Positions 50,996-60,433 of a stretch of 64,000 bases of DNA are shown here, piece by piece. The position numbers were made by a program, and so were the translations under genes. Source of the stretch: Methanomassiliicoccales archaeon (GTDB lineage: Archaea; Thermoplasmatota; Thermoplasmata; Methanomassiliicoccales; JAAEEP01); contig JAAEEP010000011.1 of NCBI GenBank assembly GCA_013415695.1, forward strand, positions 53,188 through 117,187. The letters are read 5' to 3'. The notes under the pieces were generated by a model. That model made no database searches, was not told the DNA's origin, and saw only the letters and a list, made by a program, of their open reading frames with translations. How positions within the stretch are numbered: position 1 is the stretch's first letter; every line of letters starts with the position of its first letter.

Positions 50996-51976
50996 TTGGA
51001 GTCAGAATCCAACACAAGAAGGCTTGGTTCATCGAATATAATGATCAGCCCTTTGGGACTGGGAGTATGGCAATTCGCCAACAAGGGGGGAGGTCTCGCT
51101 GGAGGATACTGGCCAGAAATCCCTTTCGAGAGCATGGTCCGAATTGTTAACACCAGCCTGGAGGGCGGCATCAATTGGTTCGATACCGCCCAGGTCTATG
51201 GTAACGGGAACTCGGAAAAGAACCTGGTGAGGTCTCTTAGGGAGAACGGAAGGGAGCCTGGTGATGTGGTCATCGCCACGAAATGGTGGCCGTTGCTCAA
51301 GACCGCTGCCAACATTAGAAAGACCATCGGGGATCGAATGCGCTTCTTGGAGGGATTTCCCATCGACCTCTATCAAGTGCATCAGCCCTTTTCCATATCG
51401 AGCATCAAGGCTCAGATGGATGCGATGACAGATCTTGTGGGCAAGGGCAAGATAAAGGGGGTAGGCGTCAGTAATTTCTCAAACGGTCAGATGATCAAGG
51501 CCCATGAAGCCCTGGAATCCAGAGGTCTGAAACTGCTCTCGAATCAGGTGCACTACAACCTCATCCAACGGAAAATTGAGAACAACGGGATTATGGAATC
51601 GGCTAAGGAGCTGGGTATCACGATAATAGCGTACTCCCCTCTTGAGCAAGGCATTCTTACGGGTAAGTTCCACCGGAACCCAGCTCTTCTCGACAGAGTG
51701 GGCTTCATCCGCAAGAGGATGTTCTCATTCGGAAAGGGTAAGATGGAAAAGAGTCGACCCATCATCGACGCCATACAGGAAATTGCGGAAGAGCACGAGG
51801 CCACCAGCTCGCAGGTCGCACTGAGCTGGTTGATCAACTACCATGGAGATACTGTGGTCGCGATTCCCGGGGCATCGAAACCCACGCATGCCCAGGAGAA
51901 CATAGGGGCGTTGAAAGTCGTACTATCCAGAAACGAAATGGATCAACTGGAGGAGATGACCAGGGACTATCTATGA
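50996..51976 (+). CDS. aldo/keto reductase
   Basis: 326 residues from TTG 50996, since AGGGGGAG ends 7 bases upstream; a TTG at 50978 gives six more residues. TIM-barrel motifs: NWFDTAQVYGNGNSE (Asp/Tyr), ATKWWP (catalytic Lys), and a QVHQP His region. C-terminal NADP-binding segment AIPGASKPTHAQEN. Substrate unknown; family uses NADPH to reduce aldehydes or ketones. Follows the CoA-transferase genes by 80 bases. Confidence 0.88.
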   Translation: MESESNTRRLGSSNIMISPLGLGVWQFANKGGGLAGGYWPEIPFESMVRIVNTSLEGGINWFDTAQVYGNGNSEKNLVRSLRENGREPGDVVIATKWWPLLKTAANIRKTIGDRMRFLEGFPIDLYQVHQPFSISSIKAQMDAMTDLVGKGKIKGVGVSNFSNGQMIKAHEALESRGLKLLSNQVHYNLIQRKIENNGIMESAKELGITIIAYSPLEQGILTGKFHRNPALLDRVGFIRKRMFSFGKGKMEKSRPIIDAIQEIAEEHEATSSQVALSWLINYHGDTVVAIPGASKPTHAQENIGALKVVLSRNEMDQLEEMTRDYL

Positions 51977-51977
51977 T

Positions 51978-52793
51978 TCAGGGCTCATCCCCTGACAAGA
52001 AACCCTTGGCTTTGTCGTATGATTCCTCCGTGACATCCAGAGAGCACCAACCATCCTCCAGGATGTACTCCTCGAAGTTGAATATCTCAGCGAACTCCTT
52101 GGTCTTCTCATCTTGCATCTGATTATCCCCTAGGCCAGTTCGGATCTTGAGCACCTTGGTGTAGTTGGCCATCTCGAAAATGAATTTGAGATCGTCCCAA
52201 CTTGCCTCGCCCATCCCGCGGAACATCTCTGCCTTCCTGATCAGTTCCTTCCAATTTTCGGCCCAAGCTGGGGTCATGTAGAATACCCCTGGGTACTTCT
52301 TGAGCAGCGATAGGTACCCCTCTGTCCCCCCCAGGGGAACGGCTATGCAGTCGTCAACAATCTGCCCTTTCAGATCCTTCATGATAGTGACCGGACTCGT
52401 GAATCTATCGGAGATCTTGTCGATATTCTTGAAGGCATTGCCACAAAGGCCATAGAACAGGAGTATGGAATCACATTTGTTGTCGATCTTGGCCATCGTA
52501 TCGACGACCTTATCCCTCAGGTTATCAGGGTCCTCATGAAGGGCTGATGGTTTGATCCATACAAGGACTGAGAATCCCCCGTTTTCGGAAGTGTATGTAT
52601 CAATATCTTCCTCTTCCAAAAAGCACAAGCTCTTTTTTGGGTTCAGCCTCTTCACCTTCTTCACAAGGTTCTTGCAGTCCTCGGTATCGACGAAACAGAT
52701 GCTGGAGATATCATTGTCCTTGGTGAGTACATACGCCATCTCGTCCTCTAGAATCGGGCATCCAATCAAGCCCAAAGTTCCCTTGTAGGTCAT
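51978..52793 (-). CDS. DUF1638-family protein
   Basis: 271 residues from ATG 52793 (MTYKGTLGLIGCPI). The family DUF1638 is seen in methanogens and some anaerobic bacteria, often near methylamine methyltransferases or corrinoid proteins. Conserved features here: GCPILEDEMAYV near the start, SILLFYGLCGNAF, DCIAVPLGGTEGYLSLL, and MTPAWAENW. Biochemical function unknown. Convergent with the aldo/keto reductase, one base apart. Confidence 0.82.
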   Translation of the reverse strand: MTYKGTLGLIGCPILEDEMAYVLTKDNDISSICFVDTEDCKNLVKKVKRLNPKKSLCFLEEEDIDTYTSENGGFSVLVWIKPSALHEDPDNLRDKVVDTMAKIDNKCDSILLFYGLCGNAFKNIDKISDRFTSPVTIMKDLKGQIVDDCIAVPLGGTEGYLSLLKKYPGVFYMTPAWAENWKELIRKAEMFRGMGEASWDDLKFIFEMANYTKVLKIRTGLGDNQMQDEKTKEFAEIFNFEEYILEDGWCSLDVTEESYDKAKGFLSGDEP

Positions 52794-52956
52794 AATCCTC
52801 AATCTCCGAGGGAATCTCACATTTTGGTGAGGCTCCGATTAGAACACGTACAACATGATCTAGTGAAAAACTTTGCTTCGCAACTTGAACAGGTGGTTGG
52901 AGATCCAATGACTGAGAGGTGTTTTCATCGATATTGAGCGGAAGTACTAGGTCAAA

Positions 52957-52967
52957 GCTTTTATACG
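52957..52967 (+). promoter_or_regulatory. TATA box of the M50 protease gene
   Basis: GCTTTTATACG ends 27 bases before ATG 52994; GGGGG is the only ribosome-binding-like run and a leaderless mRNA is likely. Confidence 0.5.
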
Positions 52968-52993
52968 AAAGTTAAGGTGGAAGGGGGCATCCG

Positions 52994-53653
52994 ATGTACG
53001 AGGACCACTACATTTACAACCCCGTCCCTCAAGGGAAGATAAGATTCGGAAAGACGGAGATACGGCACATCGCAATAGCGTTGGCAGTCCTCACCATAGC
53101 TTTCACAAATGTCTTGGCACCACTGGTGGACGACAAGATCCAAGGAGATATTGTGACGATCTACCTGTACGCCCTTCTTATCTCTTTCGTAGTGGTCACC
53201 GCAGCTTTCTTGACCCATGAAATGGCTCACAAGTTGATAGCCCAAAGACAGGGCTCGTGGGCCGAATTCAGGATGTTTCCACTCGGTCTGATTATGGCGT
53301 TCGTATTCTCATTCATGGGCCTGATCTTCGCCGCACCGGGAGCGGTCTACATTCAGGGGGTAAAGGACAGCAGGCAGAACGGAATCATCAGCTTTGCCGG
53401 ACCAGCCGTCAACCTGATTCTTGGCGTTCCCTTCATGGCGGCCGCGTTCCTATTCGATATCGGAGGGATCCTAGGAATCTTCATCTTTCTAATGGGCTAC
53501 ATCAATATCTTCTTGGCATTCTTCAACATGCTGCCAATACCGCCATTGGATGGGTCCAAGATATTCAGATGGAACCCGATCATCTATGTGTGTGCCCTCG
53601 TCACTTCGATCGTATTCGTGGCCATTCCCTTTATCTTGGGCTATCCCATCTGA
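52994..53653 (+). CDS. M50-family membrane metalloprotease (site-2-protease-like)
   Basis: 219 residues, about six membrane helices. Zinc motif HEMAH at 75-79 in a helix, and the second motif NMLPIPPLDGSK with the third zinc ligand Asp near 187. Short form without a PDZ domain. Cuts in-membrane substrates, often anti-sigma or SREBP-like factors in other organisms; target here unknown. Confidence 0.92.
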   Translation: MYEDHYIYNPVPQGKIRFGKTEIRHIAIALAVLTIAFTNVLAPLVDDKIQGDIVTIYLYALLISFVVVTAAFLTHEMAHKLIAQRQGSWAEFRMFPLGLIMAFVFSFMGLIFAAPGAVYIQGVKDSRQNGIISFAGPAVNLILGVPFMAAAFLFDIGGILGIFIFLMGYINIFLAFFNMLPIPPLDGSKIFRWNPIIYVCALVTSIVFVAIPFILGYPI

Positions 53654-55090
53654 TTACTTATCCCGATATTCAGGGCAGGGGTACCTAAGCTTGGTTATGA
53701 TGCTACCTTCCCACTGCTGGAGCTTGCCGGGGTTGAGTATGTTTTTGGGATCGAGAGCCTGCTTAATGGCCTTCATCGTATTCAGGGCACTTGCACGCTC
53801 CTTCTGCATCCAAGGGGCCTTAGAGATGCCTACCCCATGCTCTCCAGTGACCGTTCCACCGAGCTCTATGCACTTGTCAAAGATCTCTCCCACGGCCTTC
53901 TCGCCATTCCTCCAGGCCTCTGGATCCTCGGCATCAAGAAGCATTTTGGTGTGCAGGTTCCCATCGGCCGCGTGACCGTAAGTTCCCACGAGGACACCGT
54001 TGCGCTTAGCTATCTCCTGGAAGGCAACCACCGCATCCGGTATCTTGGATATTGGCACCCCCATATCATCAGCCAGGGAAACAGAGACCGACCCCTCGCC
54101 CAGCCTGCTCAATGCAGGGAGGACAGCTTTCCTACCCGCGGTCCATGATGCCATCTGCTTGGGGTCTGAAGAGAACTCCACGCTGATCGCACCTACCTTC
54201 TGACAGATTTCGTGGACCTGCTTGACCTCCTTCTCAACCACTAGGGGGTCACCATCCACCTCAACCAGGCAGAGCGCCTCACAATCTGGAAATCCTACAT
54301 TCATGGTCTTGTTGACCGCGTTTATGCAGATGCTGTCCATGAGCTCGATGGCTGAGGGGATCAGGGGATGTGCAATGATCGCCGACACGCACTCTCCTGC
54401 CTTCCTGACATCATCGAAGGCGGCCACCGCCATGGCGGATTTCTTGGGCTTGGGAGAGATTCTGAGGACAACATCTGTGATTATTCCCAGGGTGCCCTCA
54501 CTCCCAACAAAGAGTCGTTCCAGCTGGTAACCGGAAGAATTCTTGAGAGTGTTGGTTCCCACATCTATGATGTCTCCGTTCGCGAGAACTACCCTGAGGC
54601 CAAGGACATAATCTCTGGTTGCCCCGTATTTGATAGCCCTCATCCCGCTGGCATTGGCGGCTATCATTCCACCGATGGTGCACACCTCTCCACTACCGGG
54701 GGTGGGGGGGAAGAAGAAACCCCTAGTAGCGAGGGCCTTGTTGAGCTGATCATAGACCACACCCGCCTCCACGGCGCAATTGAGATCTTCCACACGGATA
54801 TCCTTGATATTGTTCATCCGGGCCATATCCAGAAGAATTCCACCCTTTAATGGAACGGCCGAACCGCAAAGGCCAGTCCCTGCCCCTCGGGGCATGACGG
54901 GTATCTCCTTTTCATTAGCGATCTTCACTATCTCAGAGATCTCCTCCGCGGAGGAGGGCCTCACCACTAGGTCAGGTGAATTGTGATGGATTGATGCGTC
55001 AAATCCGTAGGTATAAAGATCAGCTATCCTGGTCGACATGTTCTCCTTGCCTACGATAGCGGCAATATGGTCTAGCACCTCAGCTTCCAT
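53654..55090 (-). CDS. FAD-linked oxidase (GlcD / D-lactate dehydrogenase type)
   Basis: 478 residues. FAD-binding PCMH domain at about 35-215 (PVMPRGAGTGLCGSAVPLKGG; TIGGMIAANASGM; GTLGIITDVVLRI), then the FAD-oxidase C domain with GHAADGNLH and TGEHGVGISKAPW near the end. It oxidises a 2-hydroxy acid (lactate, glycolate or similar). No Fe-S subunit is adjacent. The C-terminus abuts the convergent M50 gene. Confidence 0.9.
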   Translation of the reverse strand: MEAEVLDHIAAIVGKENMSTRIADLYTYGFDASIHHNSPDLVVRPSSAEEISEIVKIANEKEIPVMPRGAGTGLCGSAVPLKGGILLDMARMNNIKDIRVEDLNCAVEAGVVYDQLNKALATRGFFFPPTPGSGEVCTIGGMIAANASGMRAIKYGATRDYVLGLRVVLANGDIIDVGTNTLKNSSGYQLERLFVGSEGTLGIITDVVLRISPKPKKSAMAVAAFDDVRKAGECVSAIIAHPLIPSAIELMDSICINAVNKTMNVGFPDCEALCLVEVDGDPLVVEKEVKQVHEICQKVGAISVEFSSDPKQMASWTAGRKAVLPALSRLGEGSVSVSLADDMGVPISKIPDAVVAFQEIAKRNGVLVGTYGHAADGNLHTKMLLDAEDPEAWRNGEKAVGEIFDKCIELGGTVTGEHGVGISKAPWMQKERASALNTMKAIKQALDPKNILNPGKLQQWEGSIITKLRYPCPEYRDK

Positions 55091-55285
55091 TTTTCACACC
55101 AGCCACCGATTGTCGGATGCGGTTTAAAAAACTTATGGATTGACCCAACGAAAATGATGAACTTCCTTGGAAGAATTTGACGCTATTCGGAGGGCATTTC
55201 TGAAATGTGAATAGTACCAAATAATAATTGTGAATAACCAAAATGGAAGAATGTTATTCGCACTGAATTAATAATTGGTCCACGA

Positions 55286-55822
55286 TTAACGCCGATTCGA
55301 ATGTTTGGACTCCCATTCCTCCCTAAGAATGGACATTATGTAGTTATCCTTGAATCTTCCCCGTTTCCACCTTACCTGCCTGAGGATTCCCTCTTTGACG
55401 AAGCCGCATTTCTCGTAGCAGTGTACGGCCCTCTGATTCGCGGTGTCTACCTCAAGGTGGACGCGATTAATATTCAACTCCTCGAACAGATAGCTCAGAA
55501 GGGTCATGATGGCGTCAGAACCGTATCCGCTTCCCCAATGGACTTTCTCGCCGATGACTATCCCCATCGTGACCTTTCTGGATACCCAATCGAACTTCAT
55601 CAACCCTATGTTCCCTATGAGCTCGCCTTCCTTGGTTTCGATGGAAAAGACCTCTATATCCGAGTTACGCAGTGATTCGAACCAGGCTTCCTCCTGTTCC
55701 ATTCCCATTGGTGGTTCGATGTCTAGGAATTCGGTCACCTCCTGGTCGTTTATCCATCTCAGGAAAGCGGGGATGTCAATGCGTTCCGGTGCGCGAAGCC
55801 TAACCTTCTCGCCTTGAAGCAT
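55286..55822 (-). CDS. GNAT N-acetyltransferase (RimJ/RimL-like)
   Basis: 178 residues with the GNAT pattern: VRLRAPERIDIPAFLRWINDQEV at the N-terminus, MGIVIGEKVHWGSGYGSDAIMTLLSYLF as acetyl-CoA loop, and VDTANQRAVHCYEKCGFVKEG as motif B. Directly abuts the next GNAT gene upstream (TGAATG). Substrate unknown. Confidence 0.88.
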   Translation of the reverse strand: MLQGEKVRLRAPERIDIPAFLRWINDQEVTEFLDIEPPMGMEQEEAWFESLRNSDIEVFSIETKEGELIGNIGLMKFDWVSRKVTMGIVIGEKVHWGSGYGSDAIMTLLSYLFEELNINRVHLEVDTANQRAVHCYEKCGFVKEGILRQVRWKRGRFKDNYIMSILREEWESKHSNRR

Positions 55823-56353
55823 TCAATCACCTCCGAATTCGTGGACCAGTATGGCCATGATCAGAGTGTCTCTCCATTCTCCCATGGAGAAATGATCGTG
55901 TCGGAGCCTTCCCTCCATGTTGAAACCGCATTCATCGAAGCATCTGAGAAGCTCTTCACATAGCTCCGGTACCTTCGCATATATCCTGTGAAGATTAAGC
56001 ACCCTGAAGGCGTATTTTACCAACAGGTTCAACGCATCCGTGCAATATCCATTGCCCCATCGATCCACCTCTCCCATGACCACCTGGATCTCGCTAGAGG
56101 CGTTTCTTCGGTCAATGCTAGAAAGACCAACCAGTCCGACGGGCTCGTTGCCCTTGAGTTCCACTACGATGAAGTGCTGCGCGTCCTTTTGCCCGATCAT
56201 CTCAATGACGTTCGTGCGCTCGTCCTCCATCGATATGCAGAATTTGGCCTGAGGGCATCTGAATCGTCTCAACACCCTCGAATCATTGTGCCATTTGAAA
56301 AGGAATTGAGCGTCCTCCGATTGAAGGGGGCGCAGACCCAACCTCTCTCCCAT
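55823..56353 (-). CDS. GNAT N-acetyltransferase
   Basis: 176 residues, second GNAT of a tandem pair with the 55286 gene. MGERLGLRPLQSEDAQFLFKWHND at the start; acetyl-CoA loop VVMGEVDRWGNGYCTDALNLLVKYAF; and CFDECGFNMEGRLR near the end. The two share the same RimJ/RimL-like layout, so they may come from a duplication. It follows an alpha/beta-hydrolase remnant. Confidence 0.85.
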   Translation of the reverse strand: MGERLGLRPLQSEDAQFLFKWHNDSRVLRRFRCPQAKFCISMEDERTNVIEMIGQKDAQHFIVVELKGNEPVGLVGLSSIDRRNASSEIQVVMGEVDRWGNGYCTDALNLLVKYAFRVLNLHRIYAKVPELCEELLRCFDECGFNMEGRLRHDHFSMGEWRDTLIMAILVHEFGGD

Positions 56354-56363
56354 TATCAGAATC

Positions 56364-57291
56364 TCACCTCATCTGAGGGAGATGGGACTCAAGCCAGATA
56401 AGAACATCGCGATGTACCTCATCGCGGTTGACCTCGTTCAGCATCTCGTGCTTTCCCCCATTGAAGAATTCATACTCAGGATCCATGATACCACGTGTCT
56501 TATAGTGTTTCGATAGAGCGTTTACCCATTTGGTACTATTACCCACGGTATCTTAAGAGCCGGAGGATATGAACAACCGAAGATCCTATGGAATATCTCC
56601 ATCATCCGCATCAACCCATATGTGCCTGAACCACTTGACAAGTTCGAAGTAGAACTCATTGGGGATAGTCCATCCACACCTAGGTCTTGAAAGCATTTAT
56701 CCACCTCATGCTCATCCCTGGTTTACCAATCGAACTAGGTCCAATTCGGCCGGAACTGCTCATTCCATTTGGTAATACGGGTTTTACATGGCCTATGGGC
56801 TGGTACTCCTGGAATGTCTCTCAAAAGATCTGGTAGCTATGAAGAGAACCACACTCAGCAATGATTCCTTCCCATTAGTGCCAGATATTATTACCACCTG
56901 AATGGTCCGATGACATCTGTGGATATAATCCTGGACAAGGAATGATCCCCAACTGTGATCTAAGGGGAAAGGGGGAGCAGGGTTCTCCCTCGACGATGAT
57001 AGATAGGTTACTAAGGTCTTTCGCCGCCGCATTCCAACCCCCTGGACCAAGGAGACCCGAGTTGCAGAGCTCCCTTAATGTCCTGCCATGACCCCTATAG
57101 TCATTCGCGTGGACGAAATATCCATTCTCTGACGTGAATCCTGCGAATCTCGAACACATTGCTGCGTGTTCTCCAGTGCCATGCGAGATCTGAACATTGG
57201 CCTTCGGTGATCGCCATTCATCGGGCAACCATCTGTAGACAAAGATTTCGATACCTTTATCATCCTGGAATGTGAAGCAAGATGAATGCAT
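56364..57291 (-). pseudogene. broken alpha/beta hydrolase (lysophospholipase/monoacylglycerol-lipase type)
   Basis: Three pieces of one gene lie in different frames. N-terminus from ATG 57291 (MHSSCFTFQDDKGIEIFVYRW, then VQISHGTGEHAAMCSRF and YRGHGRT). The middle at about 56860-56910 gives GHSWGSF-like DHSWGSFLVQDYIHRC (nucleophile-elbow remnant) and VIISGTNGK. The C-terminus at 56364-56546 gives GGKHEMLNEVNRDEV, holding the catalytic His. Frame changes and a missing stretch separate them, so the gene is inactive. Confidence 0.75.
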
Positions 57292-57662
57292 GGCACTTCC
57301 CCCTTCCCGCTGGAGTAAAAGATCGTCTTTATGATGGAATAATGCTACGCGACCCGGAACCGTCAGAACTGAGATTGCCCGATTCACTAAGTAACTGGTT
57401 TGGCTATCAAATTAGCTGATTATATCCCAAAAAACTAGCAAAATGCTCTATTTAACGAAAAAAAGTGCTAAGAATCGTAGGTATTCGGAACGAAAAAAGG
57501 GTTTGTTTTAAATATAATAACCACATTCCGGAGCAAAGATGGGGGCCCGCGAGCCACTTTACCTTTTCTGTCCCCCCAGGTAGTTCTCCTCCTTTCGGGC
57601 TCCCATCAGCAAACCCTCAATTATTGAGCCACAAATCTTCTCATTCGATCAGGGTCGACCCT
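57292..57662. other. intergenic region with possible small RNA
   Basis: 370 bases, no convincing protein frame. A strong TATA-like run TTTTAAATATAATAA at about 57508-57522 (plus strand) is followed 25-30 bases later by a GC-rich stretch from about 57540 to 57610 able to fold: GAGCC pairs with GGCTC, with ACTTTACCT/AGGTAGT inside. This layout suggests a small RNA gene, but no known family is matched. Confidence 0.35.
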
Positions 57663-58226
57663 TCACGATCGCTTCTCCTCTAATCTTTTACCTACGTTCC
57701 AGGCATTTGCCAGCTTGTCACCCAGTCTCCAGTACCCCCGGTCGAAATGGGTGTATAGTATTGGGTCAAGCTTCTCGAAATCCAGTGTTCCCTCAGTCAT
57801 CACGCTATCATCACAGTAGGTTTCAACTATTCTCCCAATGAAGATATCATGCTTCGGAAGATCCAGCGTTTGGATCAACTCACATTCCATGTTGATCGGG
57901 AACTCCTCGATCATTGGCGCGGTCCTCAATTTGCCGTAGAAGGCACGAAATATGGAGGATTTGTCCACTTTCTTCCCTGACACTATTCCCACATAATCGG
58001 TCTTTTCAACCTGCTCGGCGGAAGGGATGTTAATACTGAAGGTGCAGTTGTCCTTGATGCCCTTGTTGGAGTAATGACTCTTGGCAGATCCAAGCGATAC
58101 CGTCTCGAAGTCTAGAATTCCCACGTGAGCGATGGTTATGTAGTTCGGTTTACCATCGACCTTGGTCCCCACTACCGTGGTAGGCATGGGATATAGACAA
58201 TTCTTGGGTCCTATCTTAATCTTCAA
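57663..58226 (-). CDS. flavin reductase-like FMN-binding protein
   Basis: 187 residues of the flavin-reductase family: YPMPTTVVGTKVDGKPNYITIAHVGIL (FMN site near 12-38), SLGSAKSHYSNKGIKDNCTFSINIPS, then DYVGIVSGKKVDKSSIF. The family includes flavin reductases and the ferric-reductase-like FMN flavoproteins of archaea. Partner unknown. Confidence 0.85.
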   Translation of the reverse strand: MKIKIGPKNCLYPMPTTVVGTKVDGKPNYITIAHVGILDFETVSLGSAKSHYSNKGIKDNCTFSINIPSAEQVEKTDYVGIVSGKKVDKSSIFRAFYGKLRTAPMIEEFPINMECELIQTLDLPKHDIFIGRIVETYCDDSVMTEGTLDFEKLDPILYTHFDRGYWRLGDKLANAWNVGKRLEEKRS

Positions 58227-58327
58227 AGACGCCCCTCCTGTATGTAATTATGATAGCTAGGGGCTGATATCGTTTTCCCTGGCTGCCAATGGAAGAACAT
58301 TGCCTTTGAATCATTGGTGAAAAAGGG

Positions 58328-58334
58328 TATAAAT
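58328..58334 (+). promoter_or_regulatory. TATA box of adk
   Basis: TATAAAT preceded by GGG; ATG 58356 begins 22 bases after its end, giving a leaderless start and ruling out the longer frame from 58314. Confidence 0.65.
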
Positions 58335-58355
58335 GACGATCATATTCCTACACCC

Positions 58356-58991
58356 ATGTACCTTAGGATAGTACTCCTGGGTCCGCCTGGTTCAGGGAAA
58401 GGTACCCAGGCTAAGCGCCTTATGGAGGAGCTGAAGGTCGCTCATATCTCAACTGGCGACCTTCTCCGGGAAGCGGTGAAGGCCCAATCGGAGTTGGGAA
58501 AGAAGGCAAAAGAGTTCATGAACGCCGGTAAACTTGTCCCAGATGATTTGGTGATAGCCCTGGTTCGGGAGAAGATTTCCTCACTGGAAGGCGGATTTCT
58601 GCTTGATGGATTCCCCCGGACCATCGAGCAGGCCAAGAAGCTCGAGGAGATATCCGAGATTGATACCGTCATCAACCTCGAGGTGGACGAAGATATTCTG
58701 GTTGAAAGGCTTACGAAGAGAAGGTCTTGCAAGGACTGTGGCGGAGTTTATCACCTACTGTTCAACCCTCCAAAGGAAGATGGAAAGTGCGACAGGTGTG
58801 GAGGTGAACTCTATCAAAGGAGTGACGATACCGAGGTGACTGTTAAGGAGAGGCTCAGGACCTACAGAAAGAGCACCCTGCCCCTTGTTGAGTACTATCA
58901 ATCGAAGGGGAATCTTCTCAATATCGATGGTGGCAAGGACATCGGCGAGGTGTTCTACTCGATCATGAAAGCCCTTGAGCCCATGATGTAA
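58356..58991 (+). CDS. adk: adenylate kinase
   Basis: 211 residues from ATG 58356, placed 22 bases after a TATA box. P-loop GPPGSGKGTQ (8-17), DGFPRT at about 88-93, and a zinc-binding LID with Cys-x2-Cys ... Cys-x2-Cys (CKDCGGVYH ... CDRCGGEL). This is the bacterial-type, LID-containing adk rather than the trimeric archaeal AdkA. It makes 2 ADP from ATP and AMP. Confidence 0.96.
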   Translation: MYLRIVLLGPPGSGKGTQAKRLMEELKVAHISTGDLLREAVKAQSELGKKAKEFMNAGKLVPDDLVIALVREKISSLEGGFLLDGFPRTIEQAKKLEEISEIDTVINLEVDEDILVERLTKRRSCKDCGGVYHLLFNPPKEDGKCDRCGGELYQRSDDTEVTVKERLRTYRKSTLPLVEYYQSKGNLLNIDGGKDIGEVFYSIMKALEPMM

Positions 58992-59080
58992 ATCTCCAGC
59001 ACCCTCTGCAATGACGCTCGGAAGTGGGAAGAGTAGAGCGTAAACTATTAAGAAGAGTGAACATTTTACCGAGACCTGAC

Positions 59081-59153
59081 AGCCCCGTAGTGTAGCGGTC
59101 AATCATGTGGGACTCTGGATCCTGCGACGGCAGTTCGAATCTGCCCGGGGCTA
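59081..59153 (+). tRNA. tRNA-Gln (CTG)
   Basis: Acceptor AGCCCCG/CGGGGCT, T-arm GGCAGTTCGAATCTGCC, anticodon stem TGGGA/TCCTG with loop CTCTGGA, anticodon CTG. Discriminator A. TATA-like AAACTATTAA about 30 bases upstream. No intron. Glutaminyl-tRNA is probably made by amidation (GatDE), as in other archaea. Confidence 0.92.
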
Positions 59154-59198
59154 CTTCCATTCTGCCCCCTCGTTGGGAAAACGAGATAGGTGTAAGGA

Positions 59199-59783
59199 TC
59201 AGGCTAGATCCTCTATTCTTTCTTTTCCGGATGCCAGGTCCCGGAAATATTCCTCTCCATCTTCGGGACCGCGAACAATCAGGATATCACCAGGTTCCAT
59301 TACCGTGAACTTGTCGGGGCCGAATATGAACCTATTACCCCGCTTGATGGCAATGGCCCTCATACCGCAATTGGACGAGAGCTTCACCGCTCCGATGCTC
59401 TTGTTGGCAAGGTCTGACTCCTCGCCCACTATGGCTGTCGATATTATCGAATCAGAGTCCCTCACGCTCATCTGGAAAACAGGGTGGGGGGTGACATCCC
59501 TCAACACCACATCCGCTATCTGCATTGCAGCGTCGGAAATCGCTTCAAGACTGTTCGCGAGAGAGATTACCACCATCGCCTTTGATGCGTTCCTATCTTC
59601 CAGGACTCGACCGATGGCCCTCTCTTGTATGTTGCGGACCATCTCGTCCACCATCTCTTCCATGAAGAGGACCTCTTCAGCAATTTCGTGGTTGTTGTAC
59701 AACAGTGATGAATACGCGAGGTCGATCATCAGTTCGGAGGTGTCTTTGACCTCCAGCAGCATCTTCTCGATCTCATCCATCAA
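59199..59783 (-). CDS. PhoU-like/TrkA-C (RCK_C) protein
   Basis: 194 residues. A helical PhoU-type half (EVKDTSELMIDLAYSSLLYNN ... VRNIQERAIG) and a C-terminal TrkA-C half (KSIGAVKLSSNCGMRAIAIKRGNRFIFGP ... GDILIVRGPEDG). The start codon ATG overlaps the stop of its paralogue upstream by ATGA. The pair is divergent from an MgtE-type transporter and may gate it or a K+ channel; cytoplasmic. Confidence 0.85.
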   Translation of the reverse strand: MMDEIEKMLLEVKDTSELMIDLAYSSLLYNNHEIAEEVLFMEEMVDEMVRNIQERAIGRVLEDRNASKAMVVISLANSLEAISDAAMQIADVVLRDVTPHPVFQMSVRDSDSIISTAIVGEESDLANKSIGAVKLSSNCGMRAIAIKRGNRFIFGPDKFTVMEPGDILIVRGPEDGEEYFRDLASGKERIEDLA

Positions 59784-60433
59784 CTGCCCTCCTCTTCAGC
59801 GGGCCATTTCTCTTTGGCACTGGTGTATCGCCTCAGGGTCTCGAAACCATCTTCTGTCCCCCTCACTATCAGGAGATCTCCTCCCTTCAGCTTGGTCTCG
59901 TCCTCGGGGTCATAGATCCAGCGCTTTCCTCTCTTGATGGCAATGATCCTCATTCCCGTCTCCGACTCCACACTCAGATCCTCGATGGTCCTGGAGACCA
60001 TGTCGGACCTATCCGAGAGGATCAACATTCTGATTTTCTCCTCAGCATCTCGAAGAATGAAGGTAAGAAATGGCCTCTTCTCTATCTCAGTGCTGAGTAG
60101 ATCGACCACGTCGCCCGCGGCATTGGAGATCGCCTCTGCAGCACTCGCCACTTGCAAAAGCCCTGAGAGCTGGATCGCATCATCTGGAGTCCTTGAAGCG
60201 AGCATCGCCTTGATTCTGATCTCGTAATTGAGGGTGTCCATGGTGCTCTCCAGATGCTTGACCTCCTCGCCAATCTCCTTGCTGTCGAACATGAGAGCGG
60301 CATAAGCAAGATCGACAATTACCTCCGATATGTCCTTCATCTCGGTCAACAGCTCGCGGACAGTCTTAGGAACGTTCTCAATCTTCTCGAATTCGTACTC
60401 CCTACCAGAATCGGTCAAATCTCCTTCCTCCAA
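59780..60433 (-). CDS. PhoU-like/TrkA-C (RCK_C) protein, paralogue
   Basis: 217 residues, clearly homologous to the gene that follows it: PhoU-type helices (VPKTVRELLTEMKDISEVIVDLAYAALMFDS) and TrkA-C (VSRTIEDLSVESETGMRIIAIKRGKRWIYDPEDE ... LKGGDLLIVRGTEDG). The two genes overlap by four bases and probably make a heteromer. It is divergent, with 310 bases between, from an MgtE-type gene. Confidence 0.85.
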   Translation of the reverse strand: MEEGDLTDSGREYEFEKIENVPKTVRELLTEMKDISEVIVDLAYAALMFDSKEIGEEVKHLESTMDTLNYEIRIKAMLASRTPDDAIQLSGLLQVASAAEAISNAAGDVVDLLSTEIEKRPFLTFILRDAEEKIRMLILSDRSDMVSRTIEDLSVESETGMRIIAIKRGKRWIYDPEDETKLKGGDLLIVRGTEDGFETLRRYTSAKEKWPAEEEGS

